64,000 bases of DNA from a bacterium HR11 (lineage in GTDB: Bacteria; Acidobacteriota; HRBIN11), in NCBI GenBank assembly GCA_002898535.1, contig BEHN01000004.1, forward strand, positions 81,654 through 145,653, given 5' to 3'. The notes beneath the pieces were generated by a model. That model had not been told where the DNA came from, ran no database searches, and saw only the letters and a program-made list of their open reading frames with translations. A program made the position numbers and the translations under genes. Below are positions 40,775 through 49,491 of this stretch, in pieces (within the stretch, counting starts at the first letter, position 1; each line of letters opens with the position of its first letter).

Positions 40775-42319
40775 ATGGCGCATGGAGAAGCCCAAGCCCT
40801 GCCCTGGCAGGCCCCCGTCATCCTGGAGAAGGAGGCGGCGGTCTCGGAGGCGGAGGACATCGGCTTCCGGCGGGTGACGCTCGTCTGGATCACGACGGTC
40901 CTGGCGCTCTTTGCCGTCCTGGGTGTCCTGGGCTGGCTGATGCGTTTGACCCAGGGTCGCTTCCTGACCCTGCGGCCCGAGTGGTTTTACAGCCTCATGA
41001 CCCTCCACGGCCTCGGCATGTTTGGAACGTGGTATATCTCGACGATGGTCGGGGTCCGTTACCTGCTTACCCGATACGCCCGTCTGAGTCTTTCGGTGAG
41101 TTGGGTCGTCTACCTCATCACCCTTGGGGCGGTGGGCCTCTTTGTGGTCGCCACGCTCGTCGGTCGATTCAGTCCCGGTTGGTACTTTTTGTATCCGCTT
41201 CCGTTCCATTCCCAGGGCGTCTGGAAGCCCTGGGCGACGACCATGTTCCTTACGTTTGTGGCCCTCCTGGGGGTCGCCTGGGTGATCTGGGAAGTCGACG
41301 TCCTGCGGGCGATCGCGCGGCGGTGGTCCCTGCCCCAGGCACTGGGGTGGGACGTCCTGTTCGGGCGGCGGAACGTCTCCGACGTCCCCCTGGCCGTTCA
41401 CATCGCCACGGTCATGCTCGTCCTGCACCTCTCGGCCTTGCTGGCCGCCGTAGTCCTCCTGACCCTTTACGCCCTGGAGGGCATCGGCACGGGCCTTCAG
41501 AACGACCCCCTCCTCATGAAGAACCTGACGTTTTACTTCGGCCACGTCACGGCCGAGGTCACGACCAACCTCTCGTTCCTGATCGTCCTGGAGCTGATGC
41601 CGAGGCTGGCGGGGCGGCCCCGGTTTTACGTGAACCGCATGTTCGCCGCGGCCTTCAACGTCGTCCTCGTCCTGATCGCCATCACGTATCTCCACCATCT
41701 CTTGATGGACTTTGCCCAACCCTTCTGGCTCCGCATCCTCGGGCAGACGGCGTCTTATCTGATTCCTATCCCGGCGGCGGTCGTGACGATCTTCGTCACC
41801 CTGAGCCTCGTTTACGGCTCCCGCATGCGATGGACCCTCCCGGCCGTGCTCTTCTACTTGGGCGTGATGGGCCTGGCCATCGACGGCGTGGGGGCCGCCT
41901 TTATCAGCTCCACGCCGGCCCTGCAGTTCCTCTTCCACAACACGCTGGTCGCGGTCGCCCATCTTCACCTGGGCTTTCTCATGGGCGTCGTACTCATCAG
42001 TCTTGGATTTGCCTTCCAGTTCGTGAAGGAGCTCAGTCAGACCGACGAGACGCCCCGGATGACCTGGGTGGTCCCGGCCCTGCTGGCCGTCGGCGGGTAT
42101 GGTTTGGTCCTGATGTTCTCCCTGGCAGGCGCGGCTTCTGTCCCCCGTCGGTACGCCATCTATCCTGAGGAGCTGGCGCAGGGCGTCACGATGGCGAGGT
42201 GGGCCGTCGTGCCTCTCGTCCTCCTGACGGTCGGCGTCCTCCTCTACCTGTGGGAGTTGATTCGGCGATGGCCTCGCGCTTGGGCGGCGTTGCGGCCCTC
42301 CTCGGCTGGGGGCTCCTGA
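40775..42319 (+). CDS. Heme-copper oxidoreductase subunit I, Tyr-to-Glu variant (possible NO reductase)
   Basis: Catalytic membrane subunit, 514 aa, about 12-13 helices; ATG 40775 has GGAGG at 40765-40769. Metal ligands are all visible: low-spin heme His in MTLHGLGM (H78), CuB His in YFGHVTAEV (H257) and YLHHLL (H307, H308), and heme His in VAHLHLGF (H396, H398). The residue four after the first CuB His is Glu (E261; codons CAC GTC ACG GCC GAG), where A- and B-family oxidases have the cross-linked Tyr of HPxxY. Loss of that Tyr with gain of an acidic residue is seen in oxidase-derived nitric oxide reductases. The operon partners (CuA subunit II, SCO1) are oxidase-like. Function as O2 or NO reductase needs assay. 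Confidence 0.88.
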   Translation: MAHGEAQALPWQAPVILEKEAAVSEAEDIGFRRVTLVWITTVLALFAVLGVLGWLMRLTQGRFLTLRPEWFYSLMTLHGLGMFGTWYISTMVGVRYLLTRYARLSLSVSWVVYLITLGAVGLFVVATLVGRFSPGWYFLYPLPFHSQGVWKPWATTMFLTFVALLGVAWVIWEVDVLRAIARRWSLPQALGWDVLFGRRNVSDVPLAVHIATVMLVLHLSALLAAVVLLTLYALEGIGTGLQNDPLLMKNLTFYFGHVTAEVTTNLSFLIVLELMPRLAGRPRFYVNRMFAAAFNVVLVLIAITYLHHLLMDFAQPFWLRILGQTASYLIPIPAAVVTIFVTLSLVYGSRMRWTLPAVLFYLGVMGLAIDGVGAAFISSTPALQFLFHNTLVAVAHLHLGFLMGVVLISLGFAFQFVKELSQTDETPRMTWVVPALLAVGGYGLVLMFSLAGAASVPRRYAIYPEELAQGVTMARWAVVPLVLLTVGVLLYLWELIRRWPRAWAALRPSSAGGS

Positions 42320-43086
42320 CCCTGGGGGTCGGTCTCGTCCCGGGTCCGGGGCTCGGTGCCCTGGCCCGGGACGCCGGGGCCGGACCGGAGGGACCTTACG
42401 GGATCCCCCGGGAGGAGCGCTATCTCTATCGGCCCGTACCGAACGTGACGGTCACCACGCGGAACGGCACCGTGTCCCTGGACCGGCTCTGGCAGGACCG
42501 GTCCGTCCTGCTGACCCTGGTGTACACCCGTTGCGCCGGCGTGTGCTACCCCTTCGTGCGGTCCCTGAAAGAAGCCGTCCGCCGGGTCGGGGGCCTCGGC
42601 CGGGATTACCGGGTCGTGGTCCTCAGTTTCGACCCCCGGGACACCGTCGAGACGATGGCGTCGATGGCCCGAGCCGTCGGCTTAGCGGACCATCCCGATT
42701 GGGTCTTTGGCGTGACGACCCCGGCCGCCATCGAGCGGCTGACCCGCACGGTCGGCTACTGGACCCGGTGGGATGCGGCGACCCGGCAGTATGACCACCC
42801 GTCTGTCCTGATCGGCATCGACCGGGGCCGGGTCGTCCGGTTCCTCGTCGGCGCCGCCGTCGTTCCCGACCGCCTGTACGAGGTCGTCCGGGAGCTCCGG
42901 GGGGAATTCGTCGGGACCTATCCCCTGCCGAGGAAAAACGTCGTCTTCCGATGCCTCCAGTACCGACCGGGTCAGGGGACCACGCTGGATTGGGGCTTCC
43001 TGTTGCTTCCCGCGCCGGGGTTTGTCGCCTTCGGGATGACGGCCCTCATCTTCTGGAAAGTCCGCCGCCGACGGAACGTCGGGTAG
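42268..43086 (+). CDS. SCO1/SenC/PrrC copper-insertion protein
   Basis: Membrane-anchored thioredoxin-fold protein that delivers copper to the CuA site of subunit II, 272 aa. ATG 42268 overlaps the subunit I gene by 52 nt. The signal/anchor is GVAALLGWGLLTLGVGLVPG. Copper ligands: TRCAGVCYPF (CxxxC) and His in YDHPSVL. The thioredoxin fold is recognisable (LTLVYTRCAGVC, VVVLSFDPRDTVETM). An additional C-terminal helix (LLLPAPGFVAFGMTALIFW) gives a second anchor, which is not universal in the family. Position right after the CuA and heme-copper genes fits a dedicated assembly role. Confidence 0.92.
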   Translation: MASRLGGVAALLGWGLLTLGVGLVPGPGLGALARDAGAGPEGPYGIPREERYLYRPVPNVTVTTRNGTVSLDRLWQDRSVLLTLVYTRCAGVCYPFVRSLKEAVRRVGGLGRDYRVVVLSFDPRDTVETMASMARAVGLADHPDWVFGVTTPAAIERLTRTVGYWTRWDAATRQYDHPSVLIGIDRGRVVRFLVGAAVVPDRLYEVVRELRGEFVGTYPLPRKNVVFRCLQYRPGQGTTLDWGFLLLPAPGFVAFGMTALIFWKVRRRRNVG

Positions 43087-43202
43087 GGCTCAGGCAAACC
43101 GGTCCGTTCGCTGAACTTTCAAGAGGGGCCGTCGCCCCTCCTGGGAATGAGGCCGGACGGCCCGACGACCTTATGACCTTATGGCCTACCGAGGAGGGCG
43201 CC

Positions 43203-44438
43203 ATGACGTCCGTTACCTTAGACCATCGGCGGCTCTATCGTTTGCCCTGGACCCTCCCGGACAACGGAATCTCCTGGCTCGAGCCGACGTCGGCCTGCAA
43301 CATCGTGTGCGTCGGCTGTTACCGGGAGAACCTGCCGTCGTCCCACAAGCCCCTCGAAGTCGTCCGGGAGGAGATCGACACGTTCCAACGTCTGCGTAAG
43401 TCCGACTGCATCTCCATCGCCGGCGGCGAGCCCCTCCTGCATCCCCAGATCGTCGAGATCGTCCGGGAGATCGCCGCCCGGGGCTTCAAGCCCATCATCA
43501 ACACGAACGGCGTGGCCTTGACGCCGGAACTCCTGCGGGAGCTCAAGAAGGCAGGCGTCCGGGGCTTTACCTTCCACATCGACAGCCAGCAGTTTCGGGC
43601 CAAGTGGCGGGGCAAGAACGAAATCGAGTTGAACGAGCTCCGACTGCACTACGCTCAGATGCTGGCCGAGGTCGGGGGCCTCTCCTGCGCCTTCAATGCG
43701 ACAGTTTACGAAGACAACCTCCCGTACGTCCCCGACATCGTCGAGTGGGCGGCCCGGCACATCGACATCGTCCACGTCGTCGTCTTCATCGCCTATCGGC
43801 AGATCGTCCCCCGGCTGATGGAGAACTTCGAATTTTACGCCGGCGGCCGGAAGGTCGACCTGAATCCCCTCCCCTACGTGGCCGACGGGGAGCAAAACGT
43901 CGGCATCCGTTCGACCGACATCCTGGCCGTGATCCGCCAGCGCTTCCCCGACTTCATGCCCTGCGCTTACCTCAACGGGACGGAGCGGCCCGACTCGTTC
44001 AAGTGGCTCCTGACCGTCCGCGTAGGTGCCCGGGGCGGAAAGGTCCTGGGCTACGTCGGCCCCAAATTCATGGAGTTCGTCCAGACGCAACACCACCTGT
44101 GGCGGGACCGGTACCTCGCCTACGCCCACCCCCGGATGTTACGGTTTGGGCGGTCCGGATGTCTCCTGCTGTCGCCGCTCGACCGGGGTGCCCGGAGCGT
44201 CGTCACCCGCTACCTGGCCTGGGCTCTTCGGAATCCCTTACGACTCTTTCGACCCCTGCACTTCCAGTCCGTCATGATCATCCAGCCGGTCGACATCTTG
44301 GAAGACGGCCGTCAGGACATGTGCGACGGCTGTCCGGACGTGACGGTCTGGAAGGGAAACCTCGTGTGGTCCTGCCGTCTGGAGGAGCCCAAGCAGTACG
44401 GGGCCTTCGTGCGGACGGTCCCCAAGTGCATGCTGTGA
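43203..44438 (+). CDS. Radical SAM protein with C-terminal Cys-rich region
   Basis: Radical S-adenosylmethionine enzyme, 411 aa; ATG 43203 follows GAGGAGGGCGCC. The [4Fe-4S]-SAM motif is SACNIVCVGCYREN (CxxxCxxC). Next is the SAM-binding ISIAGGEPLLHP (GGE) and INTNGVALTPELL. The C-terminal third has further Cys: MPCAYLN, SGCLLLS, DMCDGCPD, WSCRLEE and PKCML, which could ligate auxiliary clusters as in SPASM proteins. It is convergent with pqqB, 64 bp away, so PqqE was considered; but the N-terminal motif and the C-terminal Cys pattern differ from PqqE as I know it, and no pqqA or pqqD adjoins. Substrate unknown. Confidence 0.85.
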   Translation: MTSVTLDHRRLYRLPWTLPDNGISWLEPTSACNIVCVGCYRENLPSSHKPLEVVREEIDTFQRLRKSDCISIAGGEPLLHPQIVEIVREIAARGFKPIINTNGVALTPELLRELKKAGVRGFTFHIDSQQFRAKWRGKNEIELNELRLHYAQMLAEVGGLSCAFNATVYEDNLPYVPDIVEWAARHIDIVHVVVFIAYRQIVPRLMENFEFYAGGRKVDLNPLPYVADGEQNVGIRSTDILAVIRQRFPDFMPCAYLNGTERPDSFKWLLTVRVGARGGKVLGYVGPKFMEFVQTQHHLWRDRYLAYAHPRMLRFGRSGCLLLSPLDRGARSVVTRYLAWALRNPLRLFRPLHFQSVMIIQPVDILEDGRQDMCDGCPDVTVWKGNLVWSCRLEEPKQYGAFVRTVPKCML

Positions 44439-44502
44439 GGCATCCGGGACCGGCCGGCGTTACAAGGCCGACTTCCCTGACGGCCCCTACCCGTCTGCCG
44501 GT

Positions 44503-45405
44503 CTACTCGGGGTACCGAATGGTCCAGCCGTCTTCGGCGACCCGGACGCCGGCGGCCCGAACCTGACGGGTGGGCTCGGAGGTCGGGTCGTTCAGGGGAT
44601 TCGTATTGTTGATGTGCGTGTAGACCCGCAGGGAAGCCCGTCGCTGGGCCATCCACGGCAGACTCGCCTCGACCGGTATGTGACCGATCGAGTAGGCCGA
44701 CCGGCCGTAGGGGTCGATGGCCGTCAGTTCGTCATCGCTCCAGAAGGTCCCGTCGAAGACGAGGATGTCGCTTTCGTCGGCCGCCCGCTCGAGGTCCTCT
44801 GGGATTTCCCGCACGATGGGCGCATACAGGAGGGTCGCCCCCGTCGTGCGTTCCCGGACCTGGACGGCGACGGTCGCCTCCGGGTGGTCCTCCCATCGGT
44901 ACGTCGGGGGCTTGCCCGGCACGGGGACGCCCCGGACGAGGAGACCGGTGTCCTCGCCGGCCGGCCCCAGGAGAGGCACCCACGCCCCCGGGGCCAGGTC
45001 CCGCCATCGGGCCTTCACGGCCTCGAACATGGGGTTTTGAGCCATCAGCGAGCGGACCCACGCCGTGGCATAGACGCTCACGTAGGCCCGGGGGTCCGAG
45101 ATGGGACCCCGAAAGTTCAGGAGGCCCCCACAGTGATTGACGTCTCCATGCGTGAGGACGACGGCCCGGATGGGGGTCCCCCGGACGGCCCCCCGAGGGC
45201 TCAGGAATGGATATCGGACGAACATCGCCCGGATTTCCGGGGGCGCATCGAGCAGGACCCACGTGGCGTCGTCGGCGGAAACGGCCAGGGCCGCCTCCAT
45301 TCGGGTCGGAAGCCGACCCGCCCGAGCCTGCTCGCAGTGCAAACAGTTGCAGTTCCACTGGGGAAGGCCGCCGCCACCCCCGGTCCCGAGAAAAACGATA
45401 TGCAT
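44503..45405 (-). CDS. pqqB: Pyrroloquinoline quinone biosynthesis protein PqqB
   Basis: Metallo-hydrolase-fold oxygenase of PQQ biosynthesis, 300 aa, acting on the cross-linked Glu-Tyr intermediate. The N-terminus has the family signature IVFLGTGGGGGLPQWNCNC followed by LHCEQARAG. The metal motif is LTHGDVNHCGGLL, where Asp and Asn stand in the MBL HxHxDH pattern, as usual in PqqB. IGHIPVEASLPWM and YTHINNTNPL are the C-terminal family motifs. Start ATG 45405 (MHIVFLGT). It follows pqqC on the same strand after 175 bp. PQQ would serve periplasmic alcohol or sugar dehydrogenases, none of which is in the window. Confidence 0.93.
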   Translation of the reverse strand: MHIVFLGTGGGGGLPQWNCNCLHCEQARAGRLPTRMEAALAVSADDATWVLLDAPPEIRAMFVRYPFLSPRGAVRGTPIRAVVLTHGDVNHCGGLLNFRGPISDPRAYVSVYATAWVRSLMAQNPMFEAVKARWRDLAPGAWVPLLGPAGEDTGLLVRGVPVPGKPPTYRWEDHPEATVAVQVRERTTGATLLYAPIVREIPEDLERAADESDILVFDGTFWSDDELTAIDPYGRSAYSIGHIPVEASLPWMAQRRASLRVYTHINNTNPLNDPTSEPTRQVRAAGVRVAEDGWTIRYPE

Positions 45406-45580
45406 GACGTGCCTCCCCGCGACGGCAGGACGACGGCATTCATGGGGTCCTGGCTTGTGGATTATGGACCTCGAAGCAGTCTCAAAAATCCCTTCTTCCC
45501 GCAGGAGAAGGACCAGGTATGAGGGTCCTCACCCTATCCTCTCCCACGAGGAGAGGGCTTTTGAGATGGCCCGTCATGGC
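45406..45580. other. pqqC-pqqB spacer with hairpin
   Basis: CCTCTC (45538-45543) pairs with GAGAGG (45551-45556), followed by GCTTTT. Read on the plus strand this resembles a terminator; on the operon strand it would be a leader hairpin before pqqB. No pqqD-sized frame is present. Confidence 0.4.
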
Positions 45581-46333
45581 CTATGCGCCGTCTCGTCCCG
45601 CCGTCACGTCATCGTACGGCGTACGGCCATCGTTCCGGACGACGTACTCGAAGTAGACGGCGTCTAAGAGCGCCCACAAGATGTCCGTCTTGAAGATGAA
45701 GGCGTCCAGGCACCGCCGTTGGTCCTCGGCCGTGACGCAGTAGCGGCGCAAGATGTCCAGGGCCTCTTCGGCGTCCTGGCGGCCAGCCTGGAGGCGCCAT
45801 TCGAAGTAGGCCAAACCCTCGGGCCGAATCCAGGGATAGTGATGCCGGAGAGCCGTCAGGCGCGTCTGGTGCAGGTCCGGGGCCAACAGCGTCGTCAGCG
45901 AGGCGGCGACGCCCTCCAGCCAGCTATGCGTCTTGCAGAAGGTCACGTAGGCATCGCAGGCCAGACGAACCCCCGGGAGTATCTCGGCGTTCCGGACCTG
46001 CTCCGGCGTGAGTCCCACGGCCTCTCCCAACTTCAGCCACGTGTCGAGGCCGCCCGGCCGGTCGGCCGTCCCGTCGTGGTTCAGAATCCGCCGGACCCAG
46101 CTCCGACGGACCTCTCGGATGGGGCAGTTCGCCAGGATGGCCGCATCCTTTAAGGGCAAGACGGACTGGTAGTAGAAGCGCTGGACGACCCACCCCCGGA
46201 GCTGGCCCGGCGTCAGCTTGCCATCGTGCATAAGACGGTGAAAGGGATGCAGGTGGTGGTACCGACGGGCACCCTCCTGCCGGAGGGTCTCGACGAATTC
46301 GCCGAAAGGGAGGAGATGGTCACCGATGATCAT
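45581..46333 (-). CDS. pqqC: Pyrroloquinoline-quinone synthase PqqC
   Basis: Cofactor-free oxidase of the heme-oxygenase fold that closes and oxidises the last PQQ ring, 250 aa, the normal size. ATG 46333 has GGAGG eight bases upstream; the longer frame is repeat DNA. Family segments: YHHLHPFHRLMHDGKLTPGQ, WVVQRFYYQSVLPLKDAAIL, RILNHDGTADRPGGLDTWLK and FKTDILWALLDAVYF. The active-site His and Tyr/Arg residues in the first two segments are present. pqqA, pqqD and pqqE are missing from this locus, so the pathway must be completed elsewhere or is incomplete. Confidence 0.94.
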   Translation of the reverse strand: MIIGDHLLPFGEFVETLRQEGARRYHHLHPFHRLMHDGKLTPGQLRGWVVQRFYYQSVLPLKDAAILANCPIREVRRSWVRRILNHDGTADRPGGLDTWLKLGEAVGLTPEQVRNAEILPGVRLACDAYVTFCKTHSWLEGVAASLTTLLAPDLHQTRLTALRHHYPWIRPEGLAYFEWRLQAGRQDAEEALDILRRYCVTAEDQRRCLDAFIFKTDILWALLDAVYFEYVVRNDGRTPYDDVTAGRDGA

Positions 46334-46396
46334 GACCCTACCTCCGTTTTCAAGACCTGGGAAGGCGCGACGAACAGCGCATGGGCCATCCGTCGT

Positions 46397-46583
46397 TAGC
46401 AGAGCTGTTCGGCCCGTGGGTGACGAAGTAACGAAGGGACGAGCCACGGTCTTGGGCCGACGGGCCGGTCGGGATCATCTTTACATCGTCCCTTCGTCAC
46501 TCCGCCCCTTTGAAACATCGTGCTTCCCGGGGGATGGGAAAGGTTGCTCTGACGCCATTCTCATGAACCGAAGGGCTTCATTA
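46397..46583 (-). repeat. Modular TIR element with GTGACGAAG core
   Basis: Left end TAGCAGAGCTGTTCGG; right end arm a, from TTTGAAACATCGTGCTTCCC to CATGAACCGAAGGGC. The core is of GTGACGAAGTAACGAAGGGA words and their inverse (CCCTTCGTCACTCC), a different core from class I and II. Confidence 0.7.
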
Positions 46584-46868
46584 ACAGAGCCGTTCGGTTG
46601 GGAGAAATGCTGTTCCCATCAGGGAAAACGGTGGCTCAGAGATCTCGATTTTTCAAGATGCCTCAGGATAACACTGCCATGACGGGCGGTTCATGAGGAT
46701 GACACCGGCATGACGGCCGGTGTTCCGAGGATAGACGCCCGTCGCCCGACCTGCCCATCTGCCTATCTGCCCACCTGCCCATCTGCCGACTGCCTGAAAC
46801 ATCATGCTTTCGTGGAGGTGCCCTTTCCGCTCTCCATCGCACTTCTCACCGCCCGAACAGCTGTGTTA
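46582..46868 (-). repeat. Modular TIR element, class II (arms b and c)
   Basis: TAACAGAGCCGTTCGGTTGG with arm b; ends with arm c (GGAGGTGCCCTTTCCGCTC) and CCCGAACAGCTGTGTTA. The core has CATGACGGCCGGTGTTCC units and CTGCCCATCTGCC words. Confidence 0.8.
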
Positions 46869-47152
46869 ACAAAGATCGTGCCGGCCGAGGGGTCCCCTGG
46901 CCGAGACGGCACTCCATTGCCCGACTGCCGACCCTTGGCGCCATGATGCAGTCCCCCCTGAAACAGCCCTTTTGGGTGGGTCATTTGACCCACTGGGTTC
47001 TTTGACCTGATTTCATCCCGCCGGCGAGTCTTCCGAGGTCCCGGGCGGCCTCAGCCCTTCCCCGAGGCTCACGAGGATGCTAATTTCAGAGCGGCGGGGC
47101 CGACTCACAAAGCGATGGAGGACAAATCAATTATTTATCATTTAAAGTAAAT

Positions 47153-47515
47153 ATGTTTCTTAATGAATATGTACGCCTTCGAGTGGGTCGGCTGGGGGCG
47201 TCCGTATTCCCGGCCGGGCGGTGCGTCTACAGGGGGAGCGCCCTCGGCGGCGTGGAACGGCGTCTGGCCCGGCACCGGCGACGGCGCAAGACGCTTCATG
47301 GGCATATCGATGACTTTCTGCGTCATGCCCATCTGGATGGGGTCCGGGTCGTTTTCACACGCAGACGGCTGGAGTGCGAATGGAACCGGCGGGTGCTCCG
47401 ACAGCCGGGGGCTCGGGTGGTGGCCCCCAGATTGGGGGCCCGTGACTGTCGGTGTCCGGCCCACTTGGTGTATCTGGGACCCGTCGACGGGGAGGAGGGC
47501 CATGGAATTCTTTGA
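47153..47515 (+). CDS. DUF123 (GIY-YIG-like) domain protein
   Basis: 120-aa protein of the DUF123 family, found alone or fused to endonuclease III in archaea and thermophilic bacteria. Matching segments: LRVGRLGASVFPAGRCVYRG, SALGGVERRLARHRRRRKTL, HGHIDDFLRHAHLDGV and ARDCRCPAHLVYLG. The usual first strand before VGRLG is replaced by MFLNEYVRLR in AT-rich DNA without a ribosome site, so the N-terminus may be rebuilt or truncated. The family is thought to be nuclease-related, but activity is unproven. Its last 14 nt overlap the nitroreductase start (47502), so the two are co-expressed. Confidence 0.78.
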   Translation: MFLNEYVRLRVGRLGASVFPAGRCVYRGSALGGVERRLARHRRRRKTLHGHIDDFLRHAHLDGVRVVFTRRRLECEWNRRVLRQPGARVVAPRLGARDCRCPAHLVYLGPVDGEEGHGIL

Positions 47516-48023
47516 AGTGATCCGACATCGCCGGTCCGTCCGGGCGTACCAGTCCACCGCCGTCGAGGCAGAGAAGGTCCGGCGGATTCTGGCGTGTGCC
47601 ACAGCCGCGCCCTCGGCCGGTAATCTTCAGGCCTACGCCATCGTCGTGGTGACCGATGCCAAGACAAGACGGGCGCTGGCCCGGGCGGCCCTCGACCAGA
47701 TGTTTATCGCTGAAGCGCCTGTCGTCCTGGTCTTCTTCCAGGACCCGGCCCGTTCGGCCGTCAAATACGGGCGACGGGGTGCCGAGCTCTACTCCCTCCA
47801 AGATGCCACCATCGCGTGCGCCTATGCGCAACTGGCGGCGACGGCCTCAGGACTGGCCAGTTGCTGGGTCGGGGCCTTCGATGAAGAGATGGTCAACCGT
47901 CTCCTCAAGGCGCCGCCGGGGTTACGCCCGGTGGCCCTGTTGGCCGTCGGCTATCCGGCCGAGGTCCCCTATCCGACCGGACGACGACCCCTCGATGAGG
48001 TCGTCCGCTGGGAAACCTTCTGA
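47502..48023 (+). CDS. Nitroreductase-family flavoprotein
   Basis: FMN-dependent oxidoreductase, 173 aa; ATG 47502 follows GGAGGAGGG. The family start MEFFEVIRHRRSVRAYQ supplies the FMN-phosphate Arg pair, and APSAGNLQAYAIVVV supplies further FMN contacts. QDATIACAYAQLAATASGLA and SCWVGAFDEEMV are the dimer helix and second FMN region. It is a short, BluB/NfnB-like member that reduces quinones or nitro compounds with NAD(P)H; substrate unknown. It overlaps the DUF123 gene. Confidence 0.92.
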   Translation: MEFFEVIRHRRSVRAYQSTAVEAEKVRRILACATAAPSAGNLQAYAIVVVTDAKTRRALARAALDQMFIAEAPVVLVFFQDPARSAVKYGRRGAELYSLQDATIACAYAQLAATASGLASCWVGAFDEEMVNRLLKAPPGLRPVALLAVGYPAEVPYPTGRRPLDEVVRWETF

Positions 48024-48121
48024 ATCGGGCCGTCTGTATGGCGGGACGATGAGTCGCCTCGGGCAGGTAGGCCGATAGGGAGATAACTGCCCCGATAGAG
48101 CTTTTCAGGGAAAGCTTCCGG

Positions 48122-48198
<77 letters not shown>

Positions 48199-49491
48199 GT
48201 ACAAAACAGAGGGAGGATATTTAAGATATCCTCTGTCCCTCCTTTTGTCAATGGTCCCCACCGCGCTGACTACAAGCGATCTCATAAATCCGACCACAGA
48301 CCATAGACCCCAGACCATAGACCGGCTTGGGCCCCGGGGGTCCATGGTCCATGGTCCATGGTCCATGGTCTATGGTCTGTGGTCTAATATCGAGGGTCCG
48401 ATCCAGGTCCCGTCGGATTGATAAGACTGGTTCGACTTATCGAGGCCGTTCGGTTCGTGAAAACCCGTATAGATTCGGCCCCTCCGACCCTTCGGGGCGG
48501 ACGATTTTGAAGCAAAGGGCCATTCGGGAATTCGGGAGTTCGGGAAGGCCGTTCGGCGGCCCACGTAGAAGTGCTCACGTCTCCCTGAAGCTTTCCTGAC
48601 TCTTCGCCGCCTCTTGTCGCCGACCGCCGGCGCCGGCTTCCAGGCTTCATCCCCGCCCCGGCTGGCCTCCATGCCCGAGTTCCCGAACGGCCGAATTCCC
48701 GAATCCCCGGATTCCCGAACGGCCGAATAACTCCGGACCCTGCTCTAACGAGCGGGGCTGGGATAAAAAATGGCCCACCGGCCGGCCCTGGTTCCTTCGT
48801 CACTTCATTACTTCGTCGTCACTCCGTCACTTGGAAAAATCGTACTTTCCGGGTGTTGGGAAAGGCCGTCCCGACGCCATTCTCATGAACCGAACGGCTC
48901 TGTTGTCGGAGCCGTTCGGTTGGGAGAAATGCGGTTCCCATCCGGGAAAACGACGGCCCGGCGATCTCGATGTTTCAAGCTTCCTCCGGATGACCCGGCC
49001 AGGACGGGCGGTGCATGAAGATGACGTCCGCATGACGGCGGGCTCTCTCCGGAAGCCACCGGATGACGGCCGGTGTTCCGAGGATAGACGCCCGTCGCCC
49101 GACCGGCCGACCGGCCCATCTGCCGACCTGCCGACTGCCCACCTGCCCACCTGCCCATCTGCCCATCTGCCGACCTGCCTATCTGCCGACTGCCCATCTG
49201 CCAAATGCCTGAAACATCGTGCTTTCGTGGAGGTGCCCTTTCCGCTCTCCATCTCACTTCTCACCGCCCGAACGGCTCTGTTATCATTCTTGCATTCCGC
49301 ATCCCCCATCTTGCATACTCGATGGGTGGATTTGGAGACGCCCGTACGACTGCGGGCCCTGGGTGACGCCTTCGCCGCCGTGACGGACGGCGCTGGGATG
49401 GAGGACGCCGGGACGACGCCCGGCGTTCCGAAGCTCTCCCGGCCGGTGGGCGACCGAAACACGCCCATCGAGTCTGCATCTCATACCTGTT
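48199..49491. repeat. Dense repeat region: word arrays and TIR elements
   Basis: 48285-48395: CATAGACC array facing GTCCATGGTCTATGG, a hairpin around GGCTTGGGCCC. 48438-48515: solo arm d. 48515-48550 and 48660-48725: TTCGGGAATTCGG words. 48732-48770: GAGCGGGG hairpin plus GGGCTGGGATAAAAAA. 48785-48830: CACTTCATTACTTCGTC words. 48831-48905: solo arm a. 48906-49284: class II element. 49290-49325: TTGCATTCCGCATC words. 49395-49440: ACGCCGGGACGACGCCCGGC unit. No gene is found. Confidence 0.8.
48906..49284 (-). repeat. Modular TIR element, class II (arms b and c, long core)
   Basis: Arm b on the left (GGAGCCGTTCGGTTGGGAGA) and arm c on the right (GGAGGTGCCCTTTCCGCTC, then CCCGAACGGCTCTGTTA). The core has GACGTCCGCATGACGGCGGG units and a roughly 100-bp CTGCCCACCTGCCCATCTGC array. 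It abuts the solo arm a at 48905 end to end. Confidence 0.82.

Larger units (their letters stand above)
46334..47152. other. Repeat-filled spacer and AT-rich patch
   Basis: 46397-46583 and 46582-46868 are adjoining TIR elements. 46870-47110 shows no repeats or genes. 47122-47170 is strikingly AT-rich (AATTATTTATCATTTAAAG) compared with the rest of the window and lies directly before the DUF123 gene; it could hold that gene's promoter. Confidence 0.55.
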
